Of a stretch of DNA of 64,000 nucleotides, positions 53,501 through 61,230 are shown one piece after another. The notes below the pieces were generated by a model that saw nothing but the letters and a program-made list of their open reading frames with translations, did no database searches and was not told where the DNA came from. Position 1 is the stretch's first letter. Each line of letters begins with the position of its first letter. The position numbers were made by a program, and so were the translations under genes. This DNA is from Aphidius gifuensis (taxonomy: Eukaryota > Arthropoda > Insecta > Hymenoptera > Braconidae): assembly GCF_014905175.1 (NCBI RefSeq), contig NC_057789.1, positions 30,004,555-30,068,554 of the forward strand. The letters run 5' to 3'.

Positions 53501-54309
53501 TAAAAAAAAAAAAAAAAAAAGTCTATTGTTGGAATAAAATGTTTAATTGGTCAAAACTTTAAAAAGCAAGATATTTAAAAAGATGTCATGTCAAAAGAGA
53601 GTATCAGAGCTTGCAAAGAGAAAAGCTTTCAACAAATAAAATGCGCACGCGCTATATATGCGTAAGAGGAAAATATATAAATTGAAAAAAAATAAAAAAA
53701 AGTAGATAAAAAGCATCAAAGCATATAATAGAAAATAAAAAATAAAAAAAAACATAAAAACTTATTGTCGAGTTGGTGCTCTTTTTTTTATGATGACTAG
53801 TCAGCCAGTGGCGACAACCTGTCTAACCTAGTGGCCCAAAAGTGGGTCACCAATGCGACAAAATAAATAACACAAAATTTATCTCACCATTGAATCCCCC
53901 TAAAAATATACTTTTCTTCTCGAGACTAGACGACGACGCTCAATATTTCATGTTGTTTTTTAAATTATTTATATGAATTATATGATTTAATAAAAAATAT
54001 ACTTACAAGAATACGTCCAGTTGTTGTTTGTCCTGATATAAGTTCACCAGCCCAATCTTTAGCCTCTGTCATAAACGTACCCTCAAATTCTTTGCCTTGT
54101 CGGGCGGCTTTTTGTTCTTTTTGTTTTGGATCATTTGGACCAAATTCAGGCTCTTTACGACACCAAAGAAATGCAAATGCCCGCCATAATAGTACAATAA
54201 GCAGTCCAGCGAGAAAGGTGAATATGCTTGAAAGTAAAAAGCACCACCATTTCCGTTCAAGGAGGCAGTCGTCTACCGGAGGCCGCTCGGTCGTCTCTTC
54301 GCACGTCAT
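16153..54309 (-). CDS. slo: Slowpoke BK calcium-activated potassium channel
   Basis: Large-conductance K+ channel opened by voltage and Ca2+, in the plasma membrane of neurons and muscle. Constitutive exons, in order: 54007-54309 (S0), 48350-48411 and 47943-48039 (S1-S2), 47603-47866 (S2-S5), 47355-47522 (pore), one S6-end exon, 34584-34694, one RCK1 exon, 30669-30821, 30428-30583, one of two 113-nt exons, 26197-26352, 26053-26129, linker cassettes, 19595-19727, 17995-18391, 17735-17918, 17596-17661, 17376-17512, 17188-17300, 16964-17119, 16302-16395, 16153-16233. All phases join. A form with only the two best-conserved linker cassettes has about 1104 residues. Seen: S0 in WCFLLSSIFTFLAGLL, S4 RFLRALRLM, filter TVGYGDVYC, heme-type CKACH, calcium bowl with five Asp, C-terminus RGKDDAS. 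Alternative exons are listed separately. The start at 54309 is the first Met before S0; Drosophila has a longer N-terminus, so an upstream start is possible. Confidence 0.97.
16958..16963 (-). other. slo: Tandem donor site, 6 nt apart
   Basis: The exon 16964-17119 ends in a duplicated CAG|GTACAG|GTATTG. Using the upstream donor gives LYRFRD as in Drosophila; the downstream one inserts two residues (LYRYRFRD) in frame. Confidence 0.45.
17376..17512 (-). CDS. slo: slo calcium-bowl exon
   Basis: 137 nt encoding the RCK2 calcium bowl: VQFLDQDDDDDPDTELY followed by [20 protein letters not shown]. The run of Asp is the high-affinity Ca2+ site of BK channels. Confidence 0.95.
18781..18840 (-). CDS. 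slo: slo optional 60-nt exon before RCK2
   Basis: 60 nt, phase 2 to 2, encoding SQEESAYAGYHLAYEVKKLM between NPR and PTSRAS. Acceptor TTCCAG, donor AT|GTACGC. Skipping joins AG|G directly (NPRPTSRAS), which matches Drosophila, so the exon is optional. Reading through the donor would stop after YA (TAA), so intron retention would truncate the channel before RCK2. Confidence 0.8.
19203..19252. repeat. TGAA/TAAA tetranucleotide repeat
   Basis: Tandem ATGA then ATAA units over about 50 bases within the slo intron 18841-19594. Confidence 0.8.
19798..19830 (-). CDS. slo: slo linker cassette g (33 nt)
   Basis: 33 nt, phase 1 to 1, acceptor TTTCAG and donor GTCAGT, encoding EISRDREDPN with flanking Gly codons. 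It corresponds to Drosophila GDITRDREDTN. Confidence 0.85.
20045..20107 (-). CDS. slo: slo linker cassette f (63 nt)
   Basis: 63 nt, phase 1 to 1, acceptor TTACAG and donor GTACAA. It encodes DDHHPPPTFTPPELPKMVHV then RG, a clear match to the Drosophila linker HHPAPTFTPPELPKRVHVRG. Confidence 0.9.
21303..21323 (-). CDS. slo: slo linker cassette e (21-nt microexon)
   Basis: 21 nt between TTCTACTAG and a perfect GTAAGT donor, phase 1 to 1, adding seven residues (x EDLSYP x). The upstream tract is pyrimidine-rich. Very short but symmetric and with good sites. Confidence 0.6.
22416..22466 (-). CDS. slo: slo linker cassette d (51 nt)
   Basis: 51 nt, phase 1 to 1, preceded by a strong pyrimidine tract (TTCTTCTCCCTCCGGGCAG) and followed by GTACGT. 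It encodes VATFRKGVRAVQMVGRA, a basic amphipathic stretch. An upstream acceptor at 22492-22493 would give 76 nt and break the frame, so I chose the inner one. Confidence 0.65.
23110..23184 (-). CDS. slo: slo linker cassette c (75 nt)
   Basis: 75 nt, phase 1 to 1, acceptor ACAAG and weak donor CAG|GTCTCT. It encodes RNMSDSRPHVRVDDADDGTR then LHHS. Reading past the donor meets a stop after eight codons (GLFISH region), so a short alternative C-terminus is also conceivable. The weak donor suggests regulated use. Confidence 0.6.
23877..23945 (-). CDS. slo: slo linker cassette b (69 nt)
   Basis: 69 nt, phase 1 to 1, acceptor TTCCAG and donor GTACGC. It encodes VGMMMMQTGMVKGNSTYRSN then PDG, similar to the DDVGMM...GNSTYR linker exons known in animal slo genes. 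Confidence 0.8.
25321..25353 (-). CDS. slo: slo linker cassette a (33 nt)
   Basis: A GC-rich 33-nt segment between an acceptor (ATCTAG) and donor GTAACG, phase 1 to phase 1. Joined after KCKCKN it reads L GQQQRAWREL. Symmetry, GC contrast and splice sites support it; inclusion must be optional since other cassettes join in the same phase. Confidence 0.65.
   Translation of the reverse strand, partial: WGSSSAPGVN
26053..26129 (-). CDS. slo: slo exon with CKACH heme-type motif
   Basis: 77 nt encoding RAWFYCKACHEDIKDETLIK then KCKCKN. The CxxCH motif between RCK1 and RCK2 is the heme-responsive site described for BK channels. It ends with one base of the next codon, and every downstream linker cassette begins in the matching phase. 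Confidence 0.92.
28772..28884 (-). CDS. slo: slo gating-ring exon, alternative 2 of 2 (GC-rich)
   Basis: 113 nt encoding SPDTQAWQNDYLQGTGCEMY then TETLSPSFTGMSFPQASE, about 58% GC by hand count. Substitutions RQ, MC, IT, PS, AP and KQ remove two basic residues relative to the partner exon. Donor GA|GTAAGT. Confidence 0.9.
29723..29825. repeat. Perfect 16-bp inverted repeat in the slo intron
   Basis: TCTGATTCAAGAGACT (29723-29738) recurs as its reverse complement at 29810-29825, with a 71-base AT-rich loop. It starts about 100 bases past the donor of the exon 29927-30039 and lies before its alternative partner, a position suited to splice control by RNA structure. Confidence 0.7.
29927..30039 (-). 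CDS. slo: slo gating-ring exon, alternative 1 of 2
   Basis: 113 nt encoding SPDMQAWQNDYLRGTGMEMY then TETLSPTFIGMPFAKATE, closest to the Drosophila sequence. Donor GA|GTAAGT. It pairs with a homologous copy at 28772-28884 of the same length and phase. Confidence 0.92.
31861..31887 (-). CDS. slo: Candidate 27-nt slo microexon (THACCRPRW)
   Basis: A GC-rich island in the intron after the RCK1 alternative exons. Between TTTAGAG and a perfect GTAAGT donor lie 27 nt reading THACCRPRW in phase 0, the same phase as the junction it would enter (RVK|VHEADACL). Inclusion would insert nine Cys/Arg-rich residues in RCK1 without a frame change. The acceptor is a tandem AGAG and its pyrimidine tract is weak. 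I cannot say whether such an exon is known in other insects. Confidence 0.55.
32548..32587. repeat. AAT trinucleotide microsatellite
   Basis: About thirteen uninterrupted AAT units in the slo intron just below the RCK1 alternative exon 2. Confidence 0.85.
32867..32972 (-). CDS. slo: slo RCK1 exon, alternative 2 of 2
   Basis: 106 nt encoding KPPDLELEGLFKRHFTTVEF then FQGTIMNPIDLQRVK, matching the commonly cited Drosophila form. Donor AAG|GTGAGA. Differences from its partner are mostly on one face of the helix (LF, YF, MI, AP, EQ). Confidence 0.92.
34093..34198 (-). CDS. slo: slo RCK1 exon, alternative 1 of 2
   Basis: 106 nt encoding KEPDLELEGLLKRHYTTVEF then FQGTMMNAVDLERVK. The acceptor completes an AG|A Arg codon; the exon ends in phase 0. 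It is a homologous copy of the exon 1.2 kb downstream with equal length and phase, so mutually exclusive use is expected. Confidence 0.9.
34695..37798 (-). other. slo: slo intron between S6-end exons and RCK1
   Basis: AT-rich intron of 3.1 kb. It holds the inverted repeat at 35954-36037 and several moderately GC-rich stretches (36640-36730, 37020-37150) without exon structure. Confidence 0.6.
35954..36037. repeat. Perfect 13-bp inverted repeat in the slo intron
   Basis: GTGAATTTGACAG at 35954-35966 is matched exactly by its reverse complement at 36025-36037, with a 58-base A/T loop. It lies in the intron common to all three S6-end exons, upstream of the constitutive RCK1 exon. Confidence 0.65.
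37799..37890 (-). CDS. slo: slo S6-end exon, alternative 3 of 3
   Basis: 92 nt between a TAG acceptor and AG|GTGAGA donor, encoding AIFASCIPEIIDLIGTRNKY then GGTLKNERGR. Of the three this is closest to the Drosophila form I know. It has the best consensus donor of the set. Confidence 0.92.
38070..38654. mobile_element. MITE-like element with TTAA flanks
   Basis: A 577-base element (38074-38650) is bounded by TTAA at 38070-38073 and 38651-38654. Its ends form terminal inverted repeats: the left reads CGGGCCAGTTCTGGATATAG, and the reverse complement of the right reads TGGGCTGGTTCTGGATATAG (3 mismatches in 20). Inside is a further inverted repeat (38269-38350). There is no open frame for a transposase. 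TTAA duplication is typical of piggyBac-type insertion, so a non-autonomous piggyBac-like MITE is the best guess; TA-duplicating families cannot be excluded. Orientation is arbitrary. Confidence 0.7.
39911..39968. repeat. Short hairpin with AT stem
   Basis: TTGACTCTCTTGA pairs with TCAAAAGAGTCA across a loop that itself is nearly palindromic (ATTATTTATAAATAAT), making a 58-base imperfect hairpin. Confidence 0.4.
41904..41995 (-). CDS. slo: slo S6-end exon, alternative 2 of 3 (GC-rich)
   Basis: 92 nt between a TAG acceptor and AG|GTATCC donor, encoding AVFASWIPEITELAANRSKY then GGQYKRERGR. By hand count about 65% GC, against the very AT-rich flanks. It carries Trp where the other copies have Cys or Ser, close to the inner gate, so it may alter gating. 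Confidence 0.9.
42655..42712. repeat. TTGG/TTTG tetranucleotide repeat
   Basis: Tandem GGTT then GTTT units over about 58 bases in the intron between S6-end alternatives 1 and 2. Confidence 0.8.
42850..42868. repeat. CTTG tetranucleotide repeat
   Basis: Nearly five CTTG units, about 140 bases from the preceding TTGG repeat. Confidence 0.75.
43485..43576 (-). CDS. slo: slo S6-end exon, alternative 1 of 3
   Basis: Acceptor TTTCCAG and donor AG|GTATAA frame 92 nt with the same phases as the other two copies. It encodes AIFASSIPEIIELVGSRSKY then SGEYKREHGK, the end of S6 and the linker to RCK1. This is the copy nearest the pore exon. Identical length and phase, plus homology, imply mutually exclusive use. 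Confidence 0.9.
43577..47354 (-). other. slo: slo intron between pore and S6-end exons
   Basis: 3.8 kb, mostly A/T runs. The one clear exception is a balanced-composition island at 45885-46020, open for about 53 codons on the minus strand but in a phase that does not fit the slo junction. Confidence 0.55.
47355..47522 (-). CDS. slo: slo pore exon
   Basis: 56 codons from LENSGDPFEF to FFLLVGL, holding the pore helix and the K+ selectivity filter TVGYGD. It ends in phase 0 at the start of S6, so whichever of three downstream 92-nt exons is joined completes S6. Confidence 0.95.
48412..54006 (-). other. slo: slo first coding intron
   Basis: 5.6 kb. Mostly AT-rich, with GC-richer islands at 48860-48990, 49560-49640, 51770-51850, 53030-53240 and 53780-53860. 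None has splice sites that fit slo phase 0. Such islands may be regulatory; in Drosophila slo several tissue-specific promoters lie around the 5' end. Confidence 0.5.
52994..53182 (+). CDS. Unrecognised small open frame, 62 codons, inside slo intron
   Basis: On the strand opposite slo an ATG opens 62 codons with a mixed-composition start (MYFDKLKSENICCC), a membrane-like segment (NATLVVSLAVFISARLLLYL) and a His run ending in EIL. The DNA is clearly more GC-rich than its surroundings. No family is recognised, and it could be a chance frame in a conserved non-coding island. Confidence 0.2.
   Translation: MYFDKLKSENICCCSRGPDIEHRKLHGKFNATLVVSLAVFISARLLLYLYYYNHHHHHHEIL
54007..54309 (-). CDS. slo: slo first coding exon: extracellular N-terminus and S0
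   Basis: 101 codons ending GQTTTGRIL before donor GTAAGT (54006-54001). It has a short acidic/Cys N-terminus (MTCEETTERPPVDDC), helix S0 and the S0-S1 linker with the conserved FEGTFMTEAKDWAGELI. In this family S0 is needed for beta-subunit interaction. Confidence 0.93.
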
Positions 54310-57060
54310 TCCGGCAGATCTCTGCCCCCCGTATCACACATTCACCGGTCTCTTTGACCAACCTGCATCACATCCAGTTCACTCTTAATTCTATGATGCT
54401 TCATAATTTTTTCACAATTTTTTTTTTTTTTTTTTTCACTGTTTTTATTTTATTTGTATATTGTCATTTAAATAATAATTATTATCACCACTAATTTTCA
54501 CAAACACACTTTATTATAGTAATTTAATTACTTTTTTTTTTTTTTTTTTCCTTTATCCTCTTTGTATATATTATTTATAACCTTGGGAAAAAAAAAAAAA
54601 GAAGATAACAAAAAATTAGATTTTAATTTGAAATATTAGAAAAAATATATATACCACTCTCTCTCACATACACACACACATACACAAATCCCGCTTGCGC
54701 TTTCCACGTCCCGTTGACCCGGAAGTCACAGGGTTGCGCGATTCGTTTTGCTCACTATTTAATATTACCTATGCTATATATATCAACCAAATAAAATCAT
54801 TTTTTCCAAAATAATCATTATATATGAAAATAGGAAAAGCTATTGATATAAAAATTAATTAATTATTTTATTTAATTAAATAAATTCTGTGCGTCAATTG
54901 AACACACTGGCCTTGGCTCGTGGCAAACATCAGAAGAAGGAGGTCGTCGACGAAGAACAAGGACGATGAAAGCCTCTATAACTTTTCAAAAAAAAAAAAA
55001 TGAAAATAAAAAATGAACCTTTATTTTCCTCCCTCTCTTCCTTCTTCTCTTACTTTATCTACCCTCTTGTGTCCCTCTCTGTGATCCTCTTGAGCACGGC
55101 AACAAGGACTTTACTATATATATATTGTCAAAATGTGTGCTCACGTCATGATTGTCGAATAATAATGCTACTGCTCTCAAATGACAACTACTCACTCATG
55201 ATGAATCAACTCTATACTACAACAGCATCACTTTTTTTTTTCAATAATAACAATTCACATTTATCTATGAAAAATAATCATTACCCAGTAACCTAAAGAC
55301 CCAAAGAAATTAAACAAATAAAAAAACAAAAATCACTCACTATTTTTATTGTATCATCATCATTCGAAAATCATTAAATTGAAAGAAATCACACAATAAT
55401 TTATTTAATTGAAATTATTGAATGAGATTACTCGAGCTTTTTTTTTTAAATATTAAATGTGTATATATATAAAGTTATTATTTACCACGCCACGACACCG
55501 CGCGGTACAACCGACGACAACCAGACACAACCAAGTGGTACCCAACGAAATTTAACCAACACTGCGTCAATCAATACGCAACAATGGACCGGGACCAATA
55601 AGCTCAAAGCTTTTCCTGACGTAGAGAAACGGGCGCCCTCTCTTCTACACAACATCAATATATATACATATAGGTATATATATTAACATTAAAACTATTT
55701 TGCGCCAGCGCTCTTTTTCATTTCACATTTTTTGTATATATATAGCTACTATGTATATGAAGTTTTATAAAATAGACAACTATTTCTATATGTATCCTCT
55801 CTTACTACTACTGGGCTTTTTCATGTTCCATCTATCTATCCTAGCATGCTTCAAGCTACTTGTCACTGTTTGGCTTGTCTATATAATAACTATATTCTAT
55901 ACACAACACAAACAAAACATACCCTCCTCTACTCACCCTCATCCCACCCTCGCCCAACATCGACTCACCTAATTTTTTTTTTTTTTTTTTCTTTTCTTTT
56001 TACGCCATTTTATTATTGTTACTATTATTATTTTTTTAATGACAATGAGCGAGTGTGTGGGGTTATTTACTACAGTGACATACTAACAACCCCTCACAAT
56101 TTTTATCACACAAATTATTTATAATGTATTTTGTGGCCACCACGACATCAGGTACACGCATTCAATAAATTCCATGCATAGGGGGTTATTGACTTGACTT
56201 GAATTTTCTTTTTTCTTTTTGCCCTAATTTTTGTTGGTATTATCTACACGAGTGTGTAAAAATAAAATTATAAAATTTATTTATTTATTTTCGCGTCGGC
56301 GTTTTTAGCATTCTGTCATTTGCGCGTGCACAAAATAAATGATAAATTTGATATAGGTATATTATATATATGTTATTAATACATACGATTTATTTGGATT
56401 TATATTTCCAAGAAGAGACACACAGTTGTCTTTAATTTTTCAATCGCAAAATTATACATTGAAATATTTTGTGGTTGTCGTAAAGTTGGCTGATTGGCCG
56501 ATCTTTTTATATACTATTTTTAGCATTGCTCATGTTGAATAATTAACGCCTGATTTTAACAGCTAAATGACATTTTTTTTTATTATCATTTTTTTTTTTT
56601 TTTTTTTCGTACAGTTAATTTATTTTTTTGACATTGTCATTTGTCAATTTGTAACACTGATTTTATTTATGACATTTTGAATCACGATTAAACTAATTTC
56701 TAACTATTTATCATTCAACAATGAAGATGATGATGGTTAAAAAAAAACGAACCATGAGGATAACAAATAACAACTGACTGAAGTCTAAACAACCGCAAGC
56801 TCCGATATTCTTTACTTGTTTTCTACATGAAATTTGAATGGACACTGACGCCTGCGTAAAAATCTCTCTTTTTTTCTCTCTTTCAAAAAAAAAAAAAAAA
56901 CAAAAAAAGTTGTAGATGGCACCACCACCATACGAACAAAAATACCAAAAATAACACAATGCCTACTTCAAAATAGACATTTATTTGTTGTTATTAAATA
57001 AAAACATTTAAATTATAATATTTAAAAATAATAATAATAATAGTAATAATATAAACAACA
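54310..57060. other. Divergent 5' region of slo and ash2
   Basis: 2.75 kb between two divergent genes. GC-richer blocks at 54690-54745, 54885-54970 and 55485-55640 stand out. The last, read on the minus strand, ends in GGCGTG|GTAAAT (about 55483), which suits a non-coding first exon of slo. The sequence directly before the slo ATG is also GC-rich, as a 5' UTR would be. Promoters are not otherwise recognisable. Confidence 0.4.
55485..55655 (-). promoter_or_regulatory. slo: Candidate slo promoter / non-coding first exon
   Basis: A GC-rich block with a donor-like GTAAAT at its 3' edge on the minus strand and no long open frame. It lies about 1.2 kb upstream of the slo start codon. Inferred from composition and the donor only. 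Confidence 0.25.
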
Positions 57061-59228
57061 ATGGCTGAAGAAACAATTGACGTGTATGTATTTTTAAATA
57101 ATAATGATGATTTTATGTTTTTTATTTTTGACTTTAATAATATTTGTTTACAATAATTTAGAGTCAAAAGGTTATGTTTGATAAATATTTAAAAATTAAT
57201 TTGTTATTGATATTATGTAGACCAATTGAAAAGCCAGAAATAATATCTGAGGATGTTGAAATGAAAGATGTTTCAAAAACTCCAATTGATGATAATGATC
57301 AAGTTAAAGTAACAGAGACAACAACATCAACATCAATAACAACAGTATCAACAATAACAACAACTACAGATGATGCCGGTGACAAAACAATTGCTCGTAC
57401 AACATCAACAACAACAACAACAACAACAACAAATGGCAATGAGAATGTCAATTGTTATTGGTAAATAATATTATAATCTTGTGTGTATGTATGTTGTTGT
57501 TATAATAATTGATTAAATTAATTTACAGTGGAAAAGATAGAAATATTGGTATTGTGGAACTACTGTGTGCTGCTTGTTTTAAATGGTTTCATGATACTTG
57601 TGTAACATGTCAACTTGGAAAACTTGTTCCATTTATGCTAAATTATGTATTTATGTGTAAAAATTGTTCACCAAGTGGTTTAGAAACATTTAAAAAAAAT
57701 CAAGCACCATTTCCACAAATGTGTGTTACAGCAATTGCAAATTTACTTCAATTATCACAAAAAGATAATGAACAAAGATTATTATTTCACAAAGATAGAG
57801 ATATTATACCATTTATTGAACTTCATTGGGAAAGTATAACGACAATGCCCAGAAGAGTAACACAATCATGGCATGCTACAATACACAGAGCTCTTATTAA
57901 AGATGTTGGTACATTATTTACTGTTGATGATAATAATACAGAAGGTCAATTATTTGGATTAATAATATCTGATTTAACACTTGTTAAACCAAATTATGAA
58001 GCAATGATTAAAGGTGGTCAGCTAAAAATAACTGAAATGGGAGTACAACATATTGGTATGTTGAATTTTTATTTATTTATTTTATTATATTTATTAATTT
58101 GAATTAATTACTATTATTACTATTGACAATTAGTACCACTTGGAAGTGGTTTTAGAGGAAGAAATGCCAAACGTAAATTTCCTGGTGAAGGAACTGGTGC
58201 TGGACCTGGTAAAAAAGGACGTGGTTCTGATTTATCAACACCAAAATTACCTGCACATGGTTATCCCTTAGAGCATCCTTTTAATAAAGATGGTTACAGA
58301 TATATACTCGCTGAGCCAGATCCTCATGCTCCATTTAGACAGGTATTTTTTGCTTATATTAATTATAAAAACAGTTTATTAATTTATATTAATAATTTTT
58401 TTTTGTTACAAGGAATTTGATGAGAGTAGTGATTGGGCTGGTAAACCAATACCTGGTTGGTTATACAGAGCATTAAGTCCATCAACTGTATTATTGGCTC
58501 TTCATGATAGAGCACCACAATTAAAAGTTGCTGAAGATAGACTTGCTGTTACCGGTGATAAAGGATATTGTATGGTTAGAGCAACACATTCTGTAAGTCG
58601 TGGTACATGGTATTGGGAATCAACAATTGAAGAAATGCCTGAAGGATCAGCAACAAGACTGGGCTGGGCACAAGAATATGCAAATCTTCAAGCACCATTG
58701 GGTTATGATAAATTTGGTTACTCATGGAGATCAAGAAAAGGCACAAAATTTCATGAAAGTCGTGGTAAACATTATAGCAATGGATACAGTGAGGGTGATG
58801 TGCTGGGATTTTTAATTATTTTACCAGACACACATGATTCATCACATATTCCAAATACATACAAAGACAGACCACTTGTTAAATTTAAATCACATTTGTA
58901 TTATGAAGAAAAAGATCAAGTACCAGAAGCACTTAGAGCATTAAAAAGTCTTTCAAGTAGTCAAATTATTTTTTATAAAAATGGAGTTTCACAGGGTGAG
59001 GCATTCGTTGATATAAATAAAGGTGCTTATTATCCAACTGTATCTATTCATAAAAGTGCAACTGTCTCTGTTAATTTTGGTCCAAATTTTAAATTTTCAC
59101 CACGTGATGTTGCCTTTCGTGGGATGCATGAAAAAGCTGAAGAAGCCATGGCTGAACAATCACTTGCTGATATGCTTTATCTTGGAGACAATGAAGGAAA
59201 ATTAAGACTCGATACATTTACATTATGA
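57061..59228 (+). CDS. ash2: ASH2, subunit of SET1/MLL histone methyltransferase complexes
   Basis: Exons 57061-57083, 57221-57460, 57529-58055, 58134-58342 and 58413-59228 join in frame to 604 residues, close to human ASH2L. ASH2 is a core nuclear subunit (with WDR5, RBBP5 and DPY30) that stimulates H3K4 methylation by COMPASS and Trithorax-type enzymes. Seen: an N-terminal Thr/Ser-rich low-complexity stretch (residues ~35-80), a Cys-rich atypical PHD (NCYCGKDRN ... LLCAACFKWFHDTC ... CKNC, ~86-135), a winged-helix region (~140-260), a Gly/Lys-rich linker, and a C-terminal SPRY domain (~340-565; CMVRATHSVSRGTWYWE, RLGWAQEYANLQAPLGYDKF, VSVNFGPNFKF). The tail EEAMAEQSLADMLYLGDNE fits the DPY30-binding helix. 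The start at 57061 gives a short first exon (MAEETIDV) with matching phase. Confidence 0.95.
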
Positions 59229-59613
59229 CATTAATGAAATTTTTTTTTTTTCGTCCCCATTTTCAGTTATTAATTATTATTATTATTTTTTTTTTTTATA
59301 CATTATTATGTAATTATTATTCAATATGTTTCAACAATGAAAAATCAAACAAAAAATAATGAGTAATTATACAAGTAAACAATTCATTTGTAAATGAAAT
59401 ATTTTATAGCATGTTGTCTTTTTGACAAAAAAAAAAAAAAAATGATAATTAGTTTTTCCATTTTATAAAAATCAGCTGAAACAAAAATCATTTTTTCTTC
59501 CCATTGTAAAATAATAAATAATCATCGTCAATATTTTATATTTAGAAAATAAACAAGTATATATTTACAAAATAAATAATTAAACTGATAAATATAATAT
59601 TTTAATTGATATT
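59229..59613. other. Convergent spacer, ash2 and BolA-like genes
   Basis: 385 AT-rich bases with + strand AATAAA motifs at 59513-59518 and 59548-59553 that could end ash2. The BolA-like 3' UTR must overlap this region. Confidence 0.5.
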
Positions 59614-60163
59614 TTATTTTTTAAATCCACCAAGACATGTTGGACTAGGTGATACTATTTTACTACTCTCTTCCCATTGTGCTGGTGTTTTAGCCTTCAA
59701 TAATAAAAAAAAAAAACATTAAATTAAAACAAGTTAACAAAAAAAATAGTAAAATAAATAAAACTCACCTCAATGGACAATGCATGAACACCATTTTTTA
59801 ATTCATCTTCAAGCAATCCATTGATTATTCTATGTCTTTTAATCAAAGTTTGATTGTCAAATTTTTCAGACACAACAACAACTTTAAAATGTGTCTCAGC
59901 TCCTTTTGGAACATTGTGCATATAAGATTCATTATAAACAGCAAAATAACATGGTTTTAATGCATCTTCAATTTTTTTTCTAATCATTGTTTCAATTGGT
60001 TTATCCATACTCATTTTTCTAATAATAAAATTCAAGCTACTTGATAAATCTGTTGACAAAATAAATTCAAAAAATTAATTACAATTATTCAAATTAAATA
60101 TATTACCTATATATTTTTAAAAAACTCACTTGATTTAGTAATAATTTGATGATATTTAAACAT
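59614..60163 (-). CDS. BolA-like protein (probably mitochondrial BOLA1 type)
   Basis: Three exons (60130-60163, 59769-60049, 59614-59694) give 131 residues. BolA proteins work with monothiol glutaredoxins in iron-sulfur cluster handling; BOLA1 and BOLA3 are mitochondrial. Seen: a basic, hydroxylated N-terminus (MFKYHQIITKSN ... IIRKMS) like a mitochondrial presequence, then the BolA fold with AVYNESYMHNVPKGAETHFK, VVVVSEKFDNQTLIKRHRII and NGLLEDELKNGVHALSIEAK. The His of VHALSI and the RHR block are the usual conserved positions. The C-terminus extends past the fold (TPAQWEE...), as in BOLA1-type proteins. I chose the start at 60163 because the first short exon fits phase; an internal Met at about 60015 (MSMDKP) would skip the presequence. 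Confidence 0.88.
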
Positions 60164-60349
60164 TTGTTTATAATGTCAATTTTTTTTTTTGTGTTATATC
60201 AAAGCAATATATCAGCTGATTCAAAGCTGATTATTTTTTTTTTTATTTATATTGAGGTCGTCATTCCACCACTATTTCCATCGGTTGGTAAATTAAAAAG
60301 TCAAAAATATATATATGTAATGTATTTTTGCTATAGTTTATGTAAACAG

Positions 60350-60385
<36 letters not shown>

Positions 60386-61230
60386 ATGCTGTTTTGAAGT
60401 AACAACGAGAGAGAAAAAGAAATAAATAAAATAATCTTTGCTCTCTCTTGCACTTGTTGAACATCATACATCTAAATATAACAAATAAATTCATCTCTCT
60501 CTTTTTTTTATAATACCCCCTTGTCTTCACTCTCTTCAGTTTGTATAATTCCAATTTTCTGTTGACCGTTTACAATCGTATTATTTACGTTGAAAAAAAT
60601 ATATATAAAACATATATACAATATATACATACATATATATAAATATTAAGTATACAGCCAACTAAACGTCTAGAACAAGACCTTGGTTCTCTCCAGTTGT
60701 TTGTGATGATTATCTTGTGTATGTACAATTTAATAATTAATAAAAAAATATGGATAAAAAAAGTGAACATTGTCTGTAATGTAGACAATATTAATATACA
60801 AATGATTATTAATAATATTCCCTAGTTGAATATTTTTTTTTTTTTTTTATTTCAAATCAAGCTTTGTTAATATTTTTATAAAAAAAAAAAAACGAAAAAT
60901 AATAATAAGTTAATTAATGTGTCTATGTTGTGTTCAATGACGCTTTATCATCATCATCAACATCATCATCAACAACAACTACTTGAACATCAAACTTTAT
61001 TTCAGCTGTCAAACAATTTTTAAATAGTTTTTTTCTTTTCTTTTATATAATTTATTTAAAATTCAGCCAATTATTATTTTAAAAATATATATTAAAAAGT
61101 TGACAAGATTAATTCAATGATTAATGAGGTATGTGTTGCATTAATTAATAAAATATTATTATTATTATTATTATGTCCTCAATTAAATTTTTAATGTTGT
61201 TGTTGTTGTTGAATTTTAACAGAAATAGCA
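60164..61230. other. Divergent spacer, BolA-like and BTB genes
   Basis: AT-rich divergent promoter region with a CT repeat. A donor-like GAG|GTATGT at 61128/61129 and an acceptor at 61221-61222 suggest a 5' UTR intron of the BTB gene. The upstream exon ends in a tiny frame (ATG at 61117) that would stop five codons later after splicing. Confidence 0.45.
60350..60383. repeat. CT dinucleotide microsatellite
   Basis: About sixteen CT units in the divergent spacer, directly upstream of the BolA-like gene. Confidence 0.85.
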
